A stretch of 56,710 nucleotides of DNA from Bondarzewia mesenterica (lineage: Eukaryota; Basidiomycota; Agaricomycetes; Russulales; Bondarzewiaceae), in contig SGPL01000182.1 in NCBI GenBank assembly GCA_004802705.1, positions 1-56,710 on the forward strand, given 5' to 3'. Within the stretch, counting starts at the first letter, position 1. Every line of letters starts with the position of its first letter. The notes under the pieces are model-generated. The model made no database searches. It was not told the origin of the DNA and saw nothing but the letters and a program-made list of their open reading frames with translations. Made by a program: the position numbers and the translations under genes. Below, piece after piece: positions 1-13,200 of this stretch.

Positions 1-3000
1 CGGTTGTTGTATCAACGCCTCCGCAACAAATCTCGCAACGATATAAACGCATCTACAGAGAATTCTTCGCAAACGCACCTGTGACTCCCGAATTCATTGC
101 AATTGTTTCGCTGACGATACCAATATAGCCATCCGACATTATCAATCCGGCGAACGCCGGTTGAACGATCGATGAGTTGACGCCACAATTATGACCGGTG
201 TTAGACCTTGCAAGCAAGGTAACACTGGTGACACCGGGTGCCGATCGTGCCGCGCCACGACGAGTCTTATATAAGCATCGCAATCTGGCTTCGACTTCGA
301 CTCATGGCTCAACTTTTCCTCTACTTCCCGCGAATCCAATCACAGTAGTATACTGACTTTTAACTCTACGGTGAGCACAGCAGTCGTTTTCGAAGCTGAA
401 CATCGACGCCCACTGGACTGAATTATGCTGAGAGCTACAAGAGGTGCAGATCGTTGCGAGGATAGCGAAGATATCGCGCCTTCAGACGATAAGCAGCTTG
501 CTGCCAGGGTCCTGGAAAGCAACCATAGGCAATCGCAGGTGCGCATTGACAGCTTTGGCTTAAGATAATTCGATACGCCTGTGGTTATGATAGGAAATGG
601 TCTCACTCCGAGATGATCGACTATGCCTCTTGACTTCAATTAAAGCTGTCAGTCGACCTTACAGATTTGGTGGTCTGTGGAACATGGTGATCAAAAGTTG
701 CGAGCTTCTTCTCGTAAATATACAGCTGATGCTGACCAGACTCGTCCCGTCTTGTCCACCTCCCATGTCTCCTGTGAGCGTTCCATCTTCGTCCGCGCTT
801 TGACCGCACTTGTTTTTGATCATGATCAGTCTGCGTCTCAAGGAGGAGGAGCTGTTGATCAAGAATTGAAGAGCAATACTCAGGTGGCCCCTTGCCCTGA
901 CGTGGAAAAAAACAGACCTAACATGGCAAGTACGGCAGGACCGGTGATTGTTAGGGAATGATGAGAGAGCTTTTGAATACGCTGGATTGCAAATGCTTTC
1001 ATATAGATTTCATCACAGAGTGGAGGACATGGATTGCCACGGTCGCAGGCTTTCAAATCCTTCTCACCCAATAGACGCACGCCTTGACAAACGCACATCT
1101 TCAACTTGATGCATGGTGTCTTTCTTTCTCTCTTTGGTATGTAGGTAGGCAAATTTACATGACATCAGGCGCCGACTGGGATCTGTCACCTTGTCTCCGG
1201 CCCATTAGTCTTCAGCCTTGGCGACCAAGCGACCGCTCGAAATACTCAGAATTGAATGGGTGCCGTCGTGCGTACCCCCGCTCATGAAGCTTCCTATTTC
1301 TTTAACCTTCCCTCTAGGCTGGTCGGACAGCCATCAGTGCGATATAAGTATACGAAGTACGTTTGTCCGAGTCCGTCTGTCTCTGAGCACCGCAAGCGCT
1401 TTTGTCGAAAATACACGAAGGGACCGCCATCCTTTTTGTGTCATTCTCTCGGCTTTACGCCACTAAGGAGATACGGTTTGGATGGGACAGAATGTTGTTG
1501 CACCATTGCAGTCGCCATTTAAATGTCAACGTATCCCCCATTTTGTGGAGATGCCTCCAGCCAGCTTGAGATGTTACGCGTCATCAATTTCTTGCTGTCA
1601 TGTGTACTGCCGGAGTAGATAGAAAGCAATGTGATCGACATCATTCACAATGGTCGATTGTCTAAGTATGACTTCGTGAAAAGTGTTTGTCTGCCAATTC
1701 CTCCCCACAAGAGGAGAGGTTGAGGAGATTGATTATGATGAATCAAAATATATGGGCAGGTCCAACAGTTTATATCGTGCACCATAATAGGCATGAATTC
1801 TACTTTCAGAAATACGCCATGACAAGTCCATACAACCTGGGTACTGAGATGCAACCCTAACTCGACGACATGATGTCTTATTCAAATAGCAAACATAGAC
1901 TCGAGCCTGCCAGAGCTACCCACTAGATGCATACATTGCTAACGGCGCTGGAATTGTCAGGTTCTACAGCGACTGCCGGTGTGATTCCCAAGTCTGGGGA
2001 CGTACGCATTGGAAGTAGCGCAGTTTGAGCGAGTGTTGAGAGGAGAAGGATGCCGTGGATAGAAGGAGCGGAGGATGGGACAGAGAGGCAGAGAAGGGGC
2101 TGGCCGAAAGAGGAGTAGGCTGTTCGAGACAGCGAAGATGTTAATCGTTCGCCTGTTTCCAAAACCAAAGATTTGTCTCATCGAAACTATGAATCACTCA
2201 CAGACAAAACTGAGCTACATAGAATTCGACATTTGCCTGCCGCGCTCCGAATGACAAGTTGCATATTTTTCTGCTCGTTGTTTTGATACCAGCGATACTG
2301 ATTTAGAGTCACTGTTCTGATACAAAAAGTATATGTACCCCACCTTGTCGTCTTGGGTTTGTACGGGAGTACTCAGGCCGATCTCCAGTCTGATCAGTTA
2401 TCAGTGAGTTGCGTGCGTGATGATGACCACTCATATCTATTGCTAAGGCATAGCAGAAAGCTGCTGCTTACCGTCTGTGGGTTGGTTCAGTGTCGCCATA
2501 AAGTCATTAAATGGCCGATTGCTGCGCACTATCAGAAAGCGCTACATAACATGATGCCAGATTGAGCGGTATTAAAGAAGCGACACTGGATGGCATTTTG
2601 CTGGATGGGAATAGAATTTGGATTGCGATGTTGAGGTGGAAAGAGTGCTACCTTAAACAGTTTTTAACTTTGTCTTCACGGCAGGCGCTCAGTGAGTNCT
2701 GCCAACGTGATGATGTGAGCCAGCGATGAGCATATACGTACTTACTCNNTAGTAAAACTTTCCGGGATTTGTTTGGCCTTGTAACACTTATACTCGCATG
2801 TTCGATATGTGAGACTTACGGGAAGTGTTCGGACGGACGCCACGGAGCCAAAGCGGCGCGGCCGTTGAAACACTTTTCAAACCTTCTTGCGCGAGTCTGC
2901 TTTCATCTTTCCATCAGAGGAATCCTGCCGCGGCAGTCATGATGAGGTTTGCGAGTTGAGATCCTGCTGGCCGAAGACTGACAACCGAAAGTAACAGTCA

Positions 3001-3951
3001 GCCGAAAGGTGTAAGGCCACTGACTAATTTTCATGGCTCGGAGTCGTTGTGACGGAATGCCGTGGAGACAGGTGGAGGCGCACGCGGTGTAGTCTCCACG
3101 CAATCTTCGTGCGGCATATATGCACAGCTTCCGGGGCGCTCGCAATACGGTCGTGAGCGGCTAGGAAATCGGAGTCATGTCATTGCGGCGTGCGCCAGTT
3201 TACGGCCATTTCAGTCATTCTTGTTATGCACGTTGACAGCACACGCCTGGGATAGAACGGCCTTTAGTGTGTCTAGATGGGCCACACGTTCCACCCGATT
3301 TTTTTTCCCTACCTTTACGCGAATTGCCAAGGTTATCGGTGAAGTTTGAGTGGGGAGCAGGTCAGGATGCTTGAATCTGAGGGCGCTCGCTTGAGACTCT
3401 CCTTCCAAATTGGGATTTTAGGGTTTTGGCTCGGTTCCCAACAGGTCCCGTATTTAGTTGGTTTGATATCCAAAACGCTATCATCGACTGGGATACGATG
3501 CCAACCGTCCTAATCCGAGTATATGACTCGGACATATTGGACAACGTCTTCGACTCATGATGCATGAAGGTCAAAGTTCACCAGGCTCGCTTGCGAGGTT
3601 AACATTGTCTGGAAAAAAAAAACAAGCTCACTCGCAACATTGCCTATACATACGTACTCACAATCTAGTATGTTTATTTGAATACCCGATCACGTACTCG
3701 CTATACTCACTGCAGTTTCGCACAGTGCAACAACTCACCAGCCTGTCAGCACCGCTCACTGCTGATATTGGCCGCATGATCGATTTGTGATCCGAGCCGT
3801 TCGATATTTACTTCACCAGCGCTCTAGAGAGTATCTTCCACTAACCGTATCAGCGAAATTTCTCTTCTCCGACAACCAAGGAACAACTCCTTGCTCCTCG
3901 GGGAGCAGACTTGCAAAAAAATACAATCTCCTTATAGCTGTCCTGAACGCA
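1..3951. other. Gene-poor stretch, nothing recognised
   Basis: I read all six frames and found only short open frames (under about 130 residues) with no recognisable motif, no convincing exon chain and no terminal repeats. A few frames read as proline/serine-rich on the minus strand near 1920-2180 but lack a start context or partner exons. The part nearest 4034 is presumably the promoter of the monooxygenase. Decayed transposon sequence is possible but I cannot support it. Confidence 0.5.
2698..2749. other. Ambiguous bases (assembly uncertainty)
   Basis: Position 2698 and positions 2748-2749 are written as n. These are the only undetermined bases in the window. They mark a low-quality or hard-to-assemble spot inside the gene-poor left end. 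Confidence 0.98.
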
Positions 3952-3958
3952 TATAAAA
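3952..3958 (+). promoter_or_regulatory. Candidate TATA box of the monooxygenase gene
   Basis: TATAAAA lies 76 bases upstream of the ATG at 4034, a usual distance in fungi when a short 5' leader follows. It is a motif match plus position only; no other promoter element was identified. Confidence 0.45.
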
Positions 3959-4033
3959 TGGAATCATTGATGCGGATACGGTTATCTACATACCATCCTG
4001 GTACATTCTTCGTCCTGCTATTCCCCATCCACA

Positions 4034-6380
4034 ATGGCCATCACCTCCGAGAGTCTTCAGGGCTATGTTCAGCCTCTTACCACTCAACAGTAGGTCTCAC
4101 ATCCGTTTCATCCTCAAACGTATGGTCTGACATGTGCCTAGCGCAAACACCTCGCTGCCAAATGCGTTGGGGGTGAACCCACTGCCGACGTATCCTGACT
4201 TGTTGAATGGTACTAACTGCGAGAAACCCGCTGTTCCCAACTTCAAGCCGAAGTCCCAGGTGGATGTTATCATCATCGGCGGTGAGTCAGATTGTTTGAA
4301 GGTTTTTGAGTTGCGAATTAAACAACCTCATCATTACAGCTGGCCCTGTCGGCCTTACGACCGCTGCAGCCCTACTCCGCCAAGGTGTCTCCCTACGCAT
4401 CCTTGACAAGTCGCTTCACCCCCTTCCTGCCGGCCGCGCGGATGGTCTGCAACCGCGTTCAATGGAAGTGTTTGAGCAGATGGGGCTTGGTGAGGAGGTC
4501 TATGCGGTCGGGCCACGCGTTGAGCATACCGTCGTATACAAGGACGGGAAGAAGGTTCTCTATGGAGAAAGTCACCAAGCGCCGGGCATTGAGAGCCACT
4601 ATCAGGGCCTGCACGCTGTAACCCAGACGGAGGTGGAACACTTGCTGATCCGGTTCGTTCTCATCGATTATCTATGAATCGTTTGTACTGATCAGACGTC
4701 TCTACCAGAGACTTGGTCCGTCATGATGTTCTTGTTGAAAGACCGTGCACGGCTACATCCTACAAGTTCGACGAAGAGGCTGGGCCCTCGGTCACGCATC
4801 CAATCACAGTAAACATCACCAACGAGGCTACTGGTGCCGAGGAAGTCGTCACAGCCCGTTTCTTGGTCGGAAGTGACGGTGCGCACAGCATGATTCGCAA
4901 ATCTCTCCCCATCTCTTTCGATGGAATAAAAACCGACCTTCACTGGGGCATTGTCGATGCCGTCGTGGAGTCTGACTTCCCGCATCGTTGGACATTCGGG
5001 TATGTTACATCGGCTTTCGGATGAACGCTTTGGCGCTCACATCTGTGCCTATCAGGACTGTCCTCAGCTCGGAACATGGCGGTTGCCTGATCATCCCCCG
5101 TGAGCGAGACATGGTCCGGCTTTATGTTCAATTGCGTGCAGCCCCTGGAGAGACTTTTGATCACTCAAAGGCAAGTGTCACACTATATCAGACCGTGTGT
5201 TTGATTGTCAAATATAACCGTTGATTTGCACAGTGGGGACCGGAAGAGGTAATGGTCCAACTCAACAAAATCTTCGCTCCGTACTATCTCAAGTACACGA
5301 GCCCTGTCGACTGGTATACGATTTTGACCAGTGAGTCGCTATTGCTGCAAATTGGAGAAATGTGGCTCAATACAATGTTCAGTCAATGAGCGTGTCGCGA
5401 GTACCTTCACGTACAAGGATCGAATTTTCCTTTCTGGCGATTCCTGGTAAGTTACAATATCTCCATAGGTATCAAGGAAACTGAACATCCTTCGCAGCCA
5501 TGTTCATAGCGCTAAGGGCGCTTTCGGCATGAACACCGGTGTCATGGATGCTCACAATTTGGCCTGGAAACTCGCCATGCTCTGCAAGGGCATTGCGAAA
5601 CCTAGCCTCCTTAAGTCATACGATCTGGAACGGAGGGAGAATGCTCTGCGTGCCGTTCGCACGTCGGCGAGATACCTTCGGTTTGTCGGCAACTGCACGT
5701 TCCAGAACCTCGATGGCTCCGAGACGACCGACATTGAGGCTGAGCTTGCTGTCCCACCCGGTGAGGACCCGCACATCGCCTTCTTCAAGCGGTTCGTCGC
5801 GCAGAACACGCGCTTCCTCATCGGTCTTGACGTCGACTACGCGCCGAATGCTCTCAACCGTCCCGTGAGCTCCTCCATCAAGGGCGCGCGTGCCGGATAC
5901 CGCGCGTCTAATCCGAGAGTCGCACTCTCCCGCAGCGTCTCAGGAAGAATGTACAAATGCTTTGGTCGTCTCGACCAGTTCACCCTCCTCATATTCGGCA
6001 GCAATCTTGGGGGCGCCGTTGCGAGCCGACTCCAGGCTCTCGACACTTATCTCGCCTCGCCGAAGTCCTTCTACAGCACCTACGCGAGCGTGGATCTTTT
6101 CAAAATCATTCTCGTTGTTCGCTCCACGCCCTCGCAGGCAGAAAGCGCCATCAAGGCTTACCCATTCCTTTCGCAACATGCGCAGATTGTGTATGACGAC
6201 CAGCTTCCTCCTGGCATCTACGGCGCTGACGCACATTCGCTTTACGGGGTGGATCATGAACAAGGAGCTGTGGTTGTTGTGCGACCGGACACGTGGGTGG
6301 GGACTGCGGTCACAGTAGACGAGGTTTCCAGCCTTGAGAGTTACTTCTCCGCATTCTTGTTCAGTCCGTCGACGATTTGA
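4034..6380 (+). CDS. FAD-dependent aromatic-ring monooxygenase (phenol 2-monooxygenase type)
   Basis: Eight exons: 4034-4089, 4142-4281, 4340-4652, 4709-4999, 5056-5170, 5234-5330, 5383-5446 and 5498-6380, giving 652 residues. The N-terminal Rossmann motif reads IIIGAGPVGL (its intron sits inside it). The NADPH/FAD 'DG' region reads FLVGSDGAHSMIR, and the FAD ribityl motif is GDSCHVHSAKGAFGMNTG. This order and length fit class A flavoprotein hydroxylases that add oxygen to phenolic rings using NAD(P)H. The long last exon should form the C-terminal thioredoxin-like domain seen in phenol hydroxylases. The fifth intron (5171-5233) starts with GCAAGT, an apparent GC-AG intron. The ATG at 4034 follows CACA and sits downstream of a TATA box. 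The substrate cannot be told from sequence; soluble and catabolic or secondary-metabolic by inference. Confidence 0.9.
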
Positions 6381-7003
6381 TGAGCTAGACACGTAGTTTG
6401 ATCTTCATGGTTTGTCTTTTTTCTTTCTTTCTATATGTCTGGTCTGGTGATAGATGTGCGACAGGAGGATGATTACACGCATGCACTACATGGAATCATT
6501 TTATTACGACTCGGATATGAAACTAGATGAAGTCTTTTCTATCATATTGATTCTTGAGCGCAACTTGCAGGATAAAGGAATTAAGGTAGCTAGGGAAATT
6601 TATATCGCTGCGGTGTACATGGTGGTCGCCATCATCAGCCTGTATATAAGCGACGGTAAGGTGGTTGAGCAGTTTGACACGATCATCTGGCAGAGTTGAC
6701 GACAAGGCTTGCACGTCCAAGCAGCTATTGCTGATAAAATATTTGAAAACTCGACATCAATTGAGCAACGTTTCTTCGGTCAATTTATTAGAATTCCGAA
6801 GCGCGAGGCAAACCGATGAAGTTGAGAACAAACAAGATACATGAACACTGAAGACAAGTACACGAGGATGTATTTGCAGTCATTTGCATATGAGATCTTC
6901 GCCGTGCGAGAGAATTCAGAAACAAAATCTTGGACAAATTCAGTCATGCTGAGAGGCACCGGGGCCAGGGCCAACGACTTTGAGATAAATGAAAAGTGCG
7001 CTC
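6381..7003. other. Intergenic, convergent gene ends
   Basis: This gap of about 620 bases separates the 3' ends of the monooxygenase (+) and the coiled-coil gene (-). It is AT-rich with short open frames only. It presumably holds both 3' untranslated regions. No gene seen. Confidence 0.6.
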
Positions 7004-8932
7004 CTACGAACCGAAACATTGATAGTGGGCCTGAAGATGGATCAACTCTTCCCCAAGCTTTTCCAACTCGCCATCCTTCTCGCTCAGTCGAATTGCCGCG
7101 GCATTGAGGTTCGTCCTCACTTGCTCCAACTCTATAGTGTCCATCTCGGATTGAACAGGCAACACCGGGGAAGGGGAAGAGAATTTCTCCGAGTCGGGAG
7201 GGTCTGACGGGTAGTGGGGGAGGGTGATCATTGGCTGTAGGGGTGTGGCAAGATCCATAGACTCCGAGTCGTCAAGATCATCCATATCACTCGTGAGCGT
7301 CGTCTTCGTGCCGGACGTCGGTGGATTGCCCGGTTCGGACTGAAGCTGAGCAATTCTCTCTTCAAGTTGCTTTTCGCGCCGATCAGCATCTCGTCTGAAG
7401 GCATCAAACTCTGCGCGAAGATCCTTTTCGACTTTTTTGAGTCTAAAGTCATAATACCATGTTGAACCCACGACATCGATCCTAACAAATAACCGTTCAA
7501 CATACCGCAGACACTCGTCCTCAACCTTCAGTATTTGCACAAAGTCAGGTCGTTGTGCGCTCCATAGCTGCACAAGCATGATTAACGGTAGGTGACAGGA
7601 GTCTGAGCAATCACTGGATATATGATGGACCGGATTTGACGCACCTCGGACCCCCGGTTATTTTTCGGTTCAGTTCTTGACCGATGAGGTTGCATTTTAA
7701 TATCGTGGCTCTCAGCCGCAGGTATATTCTTGCCAGAATGCAAAGAAATTTTGGCTGGATACAACGACTGAATACGTTCATTCTCATCGTCGACGCTGCC
7801 ATGTCTCGATCTAGGTGGATCCCACTGTAGTGGTTTCTTCGTCGTCGATCTTTCGAGCGATGAGCTCGACGGCCGTGCATTCTCCAACTACACGTTTTTT
7901 GTGTGATGAGGACTTCGATGACAGGGGAGCTGGCCGAGGATCTGGCTTACCCGAGCTGCGATTCCTTCGACCTCTCGTTTGAGCAACCGATTTCTTGAAG
8001 ACGACCTCTCCAAAATACGAATTGCTTCATCATTCGTCATACGAATTGAACCAGGATCTCCTAGATTCAGCGGCGAAGCCGGCCTTGACAAAGATAACTT
8101 CGCCTCGGTGCGCTCCTGAGCCCCTGAAATTGTGAGTGATTCGATTTCTGCTTCCCGACGAGCTACCTGAGCCTCGAGAGTCGCGATGCGGGATTTATTT
8201 TCGGCCTCTTGCCGAGCGTGCGCCTTTCGCTCGAAATCACGTTCCGATGTCAGTGAGGATATGAGAGAGGAAGCGTAAGCTAGATGATCAATATCGGTGT
8301 TTCCATAGCTGGGACGAGATTTAGTTCTGCTCGAGGAGTCTGGCGATGCCAATACGTCTTGGAGTTGGTTGAAGTATCAGATACGTGAAGAATTCGAATG
8401 CGTACCGATAAGACCGGTCGAGTGCAAGGTGTTATGGGGCCACAGACTATAATCATTGCTCAACTCAACTACATTCAAAAGAAGAAGGACGAATAAGGGG
8501 GATGTGCTCTGGATCATCAACTGGCGAAGAGGTCCAGCACATACCTTTTTCAATGAGCTGGAGAACAGCTTCCCGTAAGCCGTCCCTTTCGCTTTCAGTT
8601 CTCCGAAGTGAGAGGGAGCAGCAGCGAAGGCGGTCGTCAAGAGCGTCGTTCTCACGCTGTAACCTAGCTATCTCAATCGCGTGCGAGAGCTGCAGAGCAT
8701 CTAGGGTGTCAAGGGTGGCAAGCAGGCGAGTCTTCAACTGCGAACTGCAGGAGACGGATGATCTGAGCTGTAGCTCAAGGCTAGCTATCTATTGGCATTT
8801 CAGATTGTTAGACTGCGAATGTGTCTGGATGTGTGCAACAGAACAAACAAGAACACGGACATATTTGGATTTGTGAGCTAATACGAACTGAATGTCAGGT
8901 TTTGGTTTTGGTTCAGAATTCATCGTTGCCAT
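7004..8932 (-). CDS. Coiled-coil protein of unknown function
   Basis: Six exons, read on the minus strand: 8885-8932, 8545-8788, 7951-8357, 7645-7887, 7506-7567 and 7004-7442, for 480 residues. All joins keep frame and use GT-AG. I do not recognise a family. The sequence is rich in E, R, K, L and Q with heptad-like spacing in three blocks: residues about 30-97, 115-165 and 325-360. Between them are serine-rich linkers with short SP motifs. The start at 8932 gives M-A-T-M; a second in-frame ATG lies three codons later. No membrane segment or signal peptide is visible. A cytoskeletal, septal or spindle-pole scaffold would be compatible with the composition, but that is only a guess from the coiled coils. 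Confidence 0.72.
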
Positions 8933-10278
8933 CCACGACAACTAGGCAAAGAGCGAGTCAATAAATGTTTTGGGTCTAAGTCATAGAAAATGTGGATCCC
9001 GCCGGCGGATTGTCGTAGTTCTTTGGCCGAGCCGCGGAAGGTCGCGGATTGATTGACCTGCTCATTATGTAAAGCCCTCAGGCAGCCTCAGGCCTTGGCG
9101 CTTCTGCGGTTCTCACTGAGGAAGAGTAGACACCCGTCAACCTTTGTGCCTCAGGATGATCTCTGTGTCTGACGTCTGTCACTATCATGTAGTCGAAAGT
9201 GTAAAATTTTACACGATAGCATATCTACTTGCACACTTTGCAATGCTTCTCTATATTGGGAATCGGGATTTTGCCGGAGGTTGCCGGGTGTGTATTTCAG
9301 AATACTGTCGTGGATGTTACCTTTGCTCGAAACAGCGTCGAGATGAATTTAGAGGCCCTCGCGTGTCCATGACAATGAGATCATGAACCTCAGAGTCAGA
9401 GCGTCTGAACGCGAGATGTTGCAGGTGACCGATGCTGCGAAAGAATGAGGTGTGCTGACAACTTCCTTCTTTCCTTCTCGACCTGATCTCATTTCTTCCC
9501 ATATCCCCTTCTCGTTTACACCAGGCAGCGTAGATGAAACGGCGTGCTGTGTGTTCACCTTAAAGCTTCCAGCACCCACGCAACGGTACACTGCTGCCGA
9601 CCATACTAGTAGGTCAAGCTCGCGCACCCTTCGCGTGTACCTCGCCCTTTCTCCTTAAATCAGGTAGCACTGCCGAATCTTGAGGTGGGTTAACTAAATT
9701 CATGGGCTGGCCTTCATGCTCAAACCGTTGGGGTGCACGCTTCTACTAAAAGGATGAATTCCTTCGTGTCATTCCACATACTGTGCTACGGTTTGGAGAG
9801 AACGTGATGCCCTCGCAGTTAAAGACGCCGACTCACGCCCTGCTACCAGGTTCGTCCTAGCTGTTTGCCGTATCACTCCCGTTGAACGGGGTATCATCAG
9901 TCCCAATGATATCTGACCGTAGATCATGGACGTCCGTCGGGGTGAACCACGACGCCGGAGCATAACTAGTATATGGAGGCTGGTGCACAACGCGTGGGTC
10001 ATACTGTCGGGTATCTTCCTGAAAAACAATACGATCAAACTACGGAAGAAACAATGCAGATAGCGGCCGTAAAATATGGGAAAACAGCAGAATAAATTGA
10101 CATAGGCAGACAACTGGACAAAGTTTGTAAGTCGCCACACTGTCGACATGCAACCAAGTCCTGAGAGCAGCTGTGGAGCAAGGGAAACGAACAGACGCAG
10201 ACAGATACTGACTAGAACAACGAGATGCAACACATACGGAGTCCAGCAGTCTGTGCTATCTAGGACGAAATTAAGAAA
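8933..10278. other. Intergenic, nothing recognised
   Basis: This stretch lies between the starts of the coiled-coil gene and the 3' end of the TPR-CHAT gene, both on the minus strand. A 154-codon open frame at 9769-10233 (-) has no recognisable motif and a composition unlike the neighbouring exons. I see no exon chain. The 9000-region probably contains the coiled-coil gene's promoter. Confidence 0.5.
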
Positions 10279-13200
10279 TCAAAGCCCTAGATGAATGAAA
10301 GGGACCCAGCGTGCAAAGGAACGGTTTTCCGCGCGCAGTTTCAAGACAGCCAGATGGAGTGCTCGAGCGGCTTGAGTGATATCAGGCATAAAACTAGGGA
10401 CCTTGTCTCGTAAAAGTTCACCATAGAAACTGTCCGCAATCTTCGGTCCATCTTCGTCATGAATCGACCTGCTCACGACAATTAGAGCATCCTACACTGC
10501 GAAGACGGACTGCATATGCTCACCACAGCGTTGCAACGACTCCACGAAATCCCCCAAATAGCATTGTCGCCGCTATATGAATGGCTTCATCTGGCAGGGT
10601 GCTATCGCCCGTTGCCGTCTGGCAAGCACAGAGGAAGGCCAGCGACGCATTTGGCATGGGCTGCGCCATAATTCGAGACACCTCCAACGGGCCATCCTCT
10701 AGGAGAACGGCACTTTCGAGTGGTCTCTTCAGGTCTTGACGGCCATGACATGCAAAATGAGCAATAGAGACGTCTCGAAGATTGGCCAAAACCACTTCCT
10801 TGGACGAGGGCGCGCCAACAACGCCCAATTTCACTAAAAATTGGCTTGGTACGTGTCCTTCAATCTTTCGCAGTTCTTCACGAGTATGTGGCAGGGCCTT
10901 GGGTTGTATTACAACTAGCATCTTGAAAGGATCTGTGTTAAGAGGTGTAGGAGCAAGGAGAAAATTGAGGGCAGGTGTATAGGATGACACCATGTGATCG
11001 AAAGCACTCCTGAGGCTGCCTTTCACATTATATATGCCAGCTGCATGAACTGGAAGAAAAGCGAATGGGCCAGTAGAGCACCACCATAGACGTGGAGGTG
11101 ACTGTGATTTCTGCCAATGGAAGTGAGCTCAAGAGAGAAGTAACTTACGTTGATTCAGCTAGAATTCGAAACTCACTTCTAGTTTCAAGGAACGAACGAC
11201 TGGCTCAACGACGAACGTCCATAATATCGCTAAGAGATCCCTGAAAATATGGTCTGGCTTTTTAGAAGAGCGTTTAATTTTGTGTCGCCCAACTTTGAGA
11301 TGGCGATCTGGCAACGCCAGTGGAATATCGCGGAACGATGTATGAGTCTTTTCAACAAGAGCATCAAGAGATGCCTGAGACGACTGTGGAAGGGAAATAC
11401 CGCCATATGATGCACTTTGTACGGATTGAACAAGAATCTCGGCATCCGCGAAGGTAAAGTCGGCGAGCGGAATATACTCCACACCAGACGACGTAAGTTT
11501 TAATGCATCACATGCAGACCGGCTGGCGTTAAGGATAATAACTGGGCCATGAGATGCAGCCCTCAGTAATGTAGCCAATTTTTTGGGTTGCATAAAGTCA
11601 TGAAATCCTTTCAGGCTCCGAATTTCTGCGAGTGTCGCTAGCCAATCATCGTTACAGTGACGGTAGTGCACCGCCTCTGCTTCCATGGACATCACATCCT
11701 GCGAGTTTTTCATCATGCTGCTGGAGACTTCACGGAATGAGCCCTGCTCGAGCACACGGGAAATGTCCTGAAGCTTTTGTGCAAGCTTCGGCTCTACAGC
11801 CCGGAGGTCATCCAGTGGAGTGCGAAGTTGCAGTGCCTGCGACCAAAAGACGGTTCTGCCCTCTTCGAGGAGCTCAACAGCCTGCGCAAACTGGCCAGAT
11901 CGGATGGCACAAGCCGCAGCATCGCGTGCCAAGCTATCACTTCCGGACGTCTTGGTCAACACTTGCTGACGTGACTGCAGATCCAATCCCAGCATAGCCA
12001 GGCGTGGCAGGAGTTGGATCGTGGCCTTATATGCCTCCAAAGCAGACGGGTGCTTATTGCTATCTGCGCAGACAGCCCAACGTCGGGCGGCAGCGAAGCG
12101 CCTAGATGCGGATGCGGACTCGCATGCTACTGCAACACGAAAGGATGCCATGGCATCGACTAGGTGATTTGACTGTCCCGTCTGAGAATACATGGACATT
12201 AATATGTCCCCTAGATTTCTGGAATATGCGCAGATCTCAGGATGGTCTGAAGGTAGCATATGTAGTGATTCACGACATGCTGCAATAGCCTCTTCGAGAT
12301 CAGACAACCGATGTGCAAAGCCAAATTGCTTGGAAAGAACAAAGGCAAGTTGATTGAGCGACATGGCTCGATCGGCGTGTGCTGGAGGTCGTAGTGTAAG
12401 TACCTCCCGGTGAAGCAGAACTGCTTCATTTAAGTCATCAAGCTGACCTCTCCTGCTAAATCGCCTGTCAAGAGCAATCGCAAGACTGTAAAGCGAGCGT
12501 GGTCGATCAGGATGTGGTGCAGGCAACAACATAACTGCTTCCCGGAGTAAAACAACCGCCTGATCCAGGCCACCTAACTGACCGGTTATGTGGGATCGTT
12601 TACTGAGAGCAGAAGCAAGGTTAACGAGTGAGCCTGATCGACTGGGATGTGGTACAGGTTGCAGTAAGAGGGCGGCCCTATGGAGCAGAATAGCCTCATT
12701 CAAGTCATTCCTCTGACCCATTTGGTCAAAGCGGGTGACAAGGGCAATTGCGAGGTTATTCAGCGAAGATGGTCGATCAGGATGCGATGCCGACAGAAGA
12801 TTGAGAGCCTCCCTGTGAAACGAAATTGCCTTGTCCAGATCGTCCAGCCGACCTGTCTGGCTAAACCGGGTGTCTAGGGCATTCGCAAGGTTATTCAATG
12901 AGCGCGGTCGAGCAGGATGTGGTGCAGGTCGCAGAGCAACCGCTTCGCGGTGAAGTTGAACTGCTTCGTCCAAATCTTTTTGCTGACCCGTCAAGCTGAA
13001 TAGCGTACCAAGCGCGGAAGCGAGGTTGGTGAGTGACATGGATCTATCGGGATGGTGTGCAGGTCTCAGTCGAAGTGCTGCACGATGAAGCGAAAGCGCC
13101 TCGTCCAAGTCAACGCGCTGAGCCGTCTGGTTATATCGCATGTCAAGAGTATTGGCGAGATTATTAAGTACAGTTGATCGATCGGGATGAGCGTCGGGAA

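Noticed and set aside
5940..6392. A 150-codon minus-strand frame opposite the monooxygenase
   Set aside because: Shadow of the long last exon of the monooxygenase; no splice partners or motif.
9769..10233. A 154-codon hydrophobic minus-strand frame below the CHAT gene
   Set aside because: No recognisable motif, no start context, and the CHAT protein has a proper stop upstream of it at 10279. Treated as chance.
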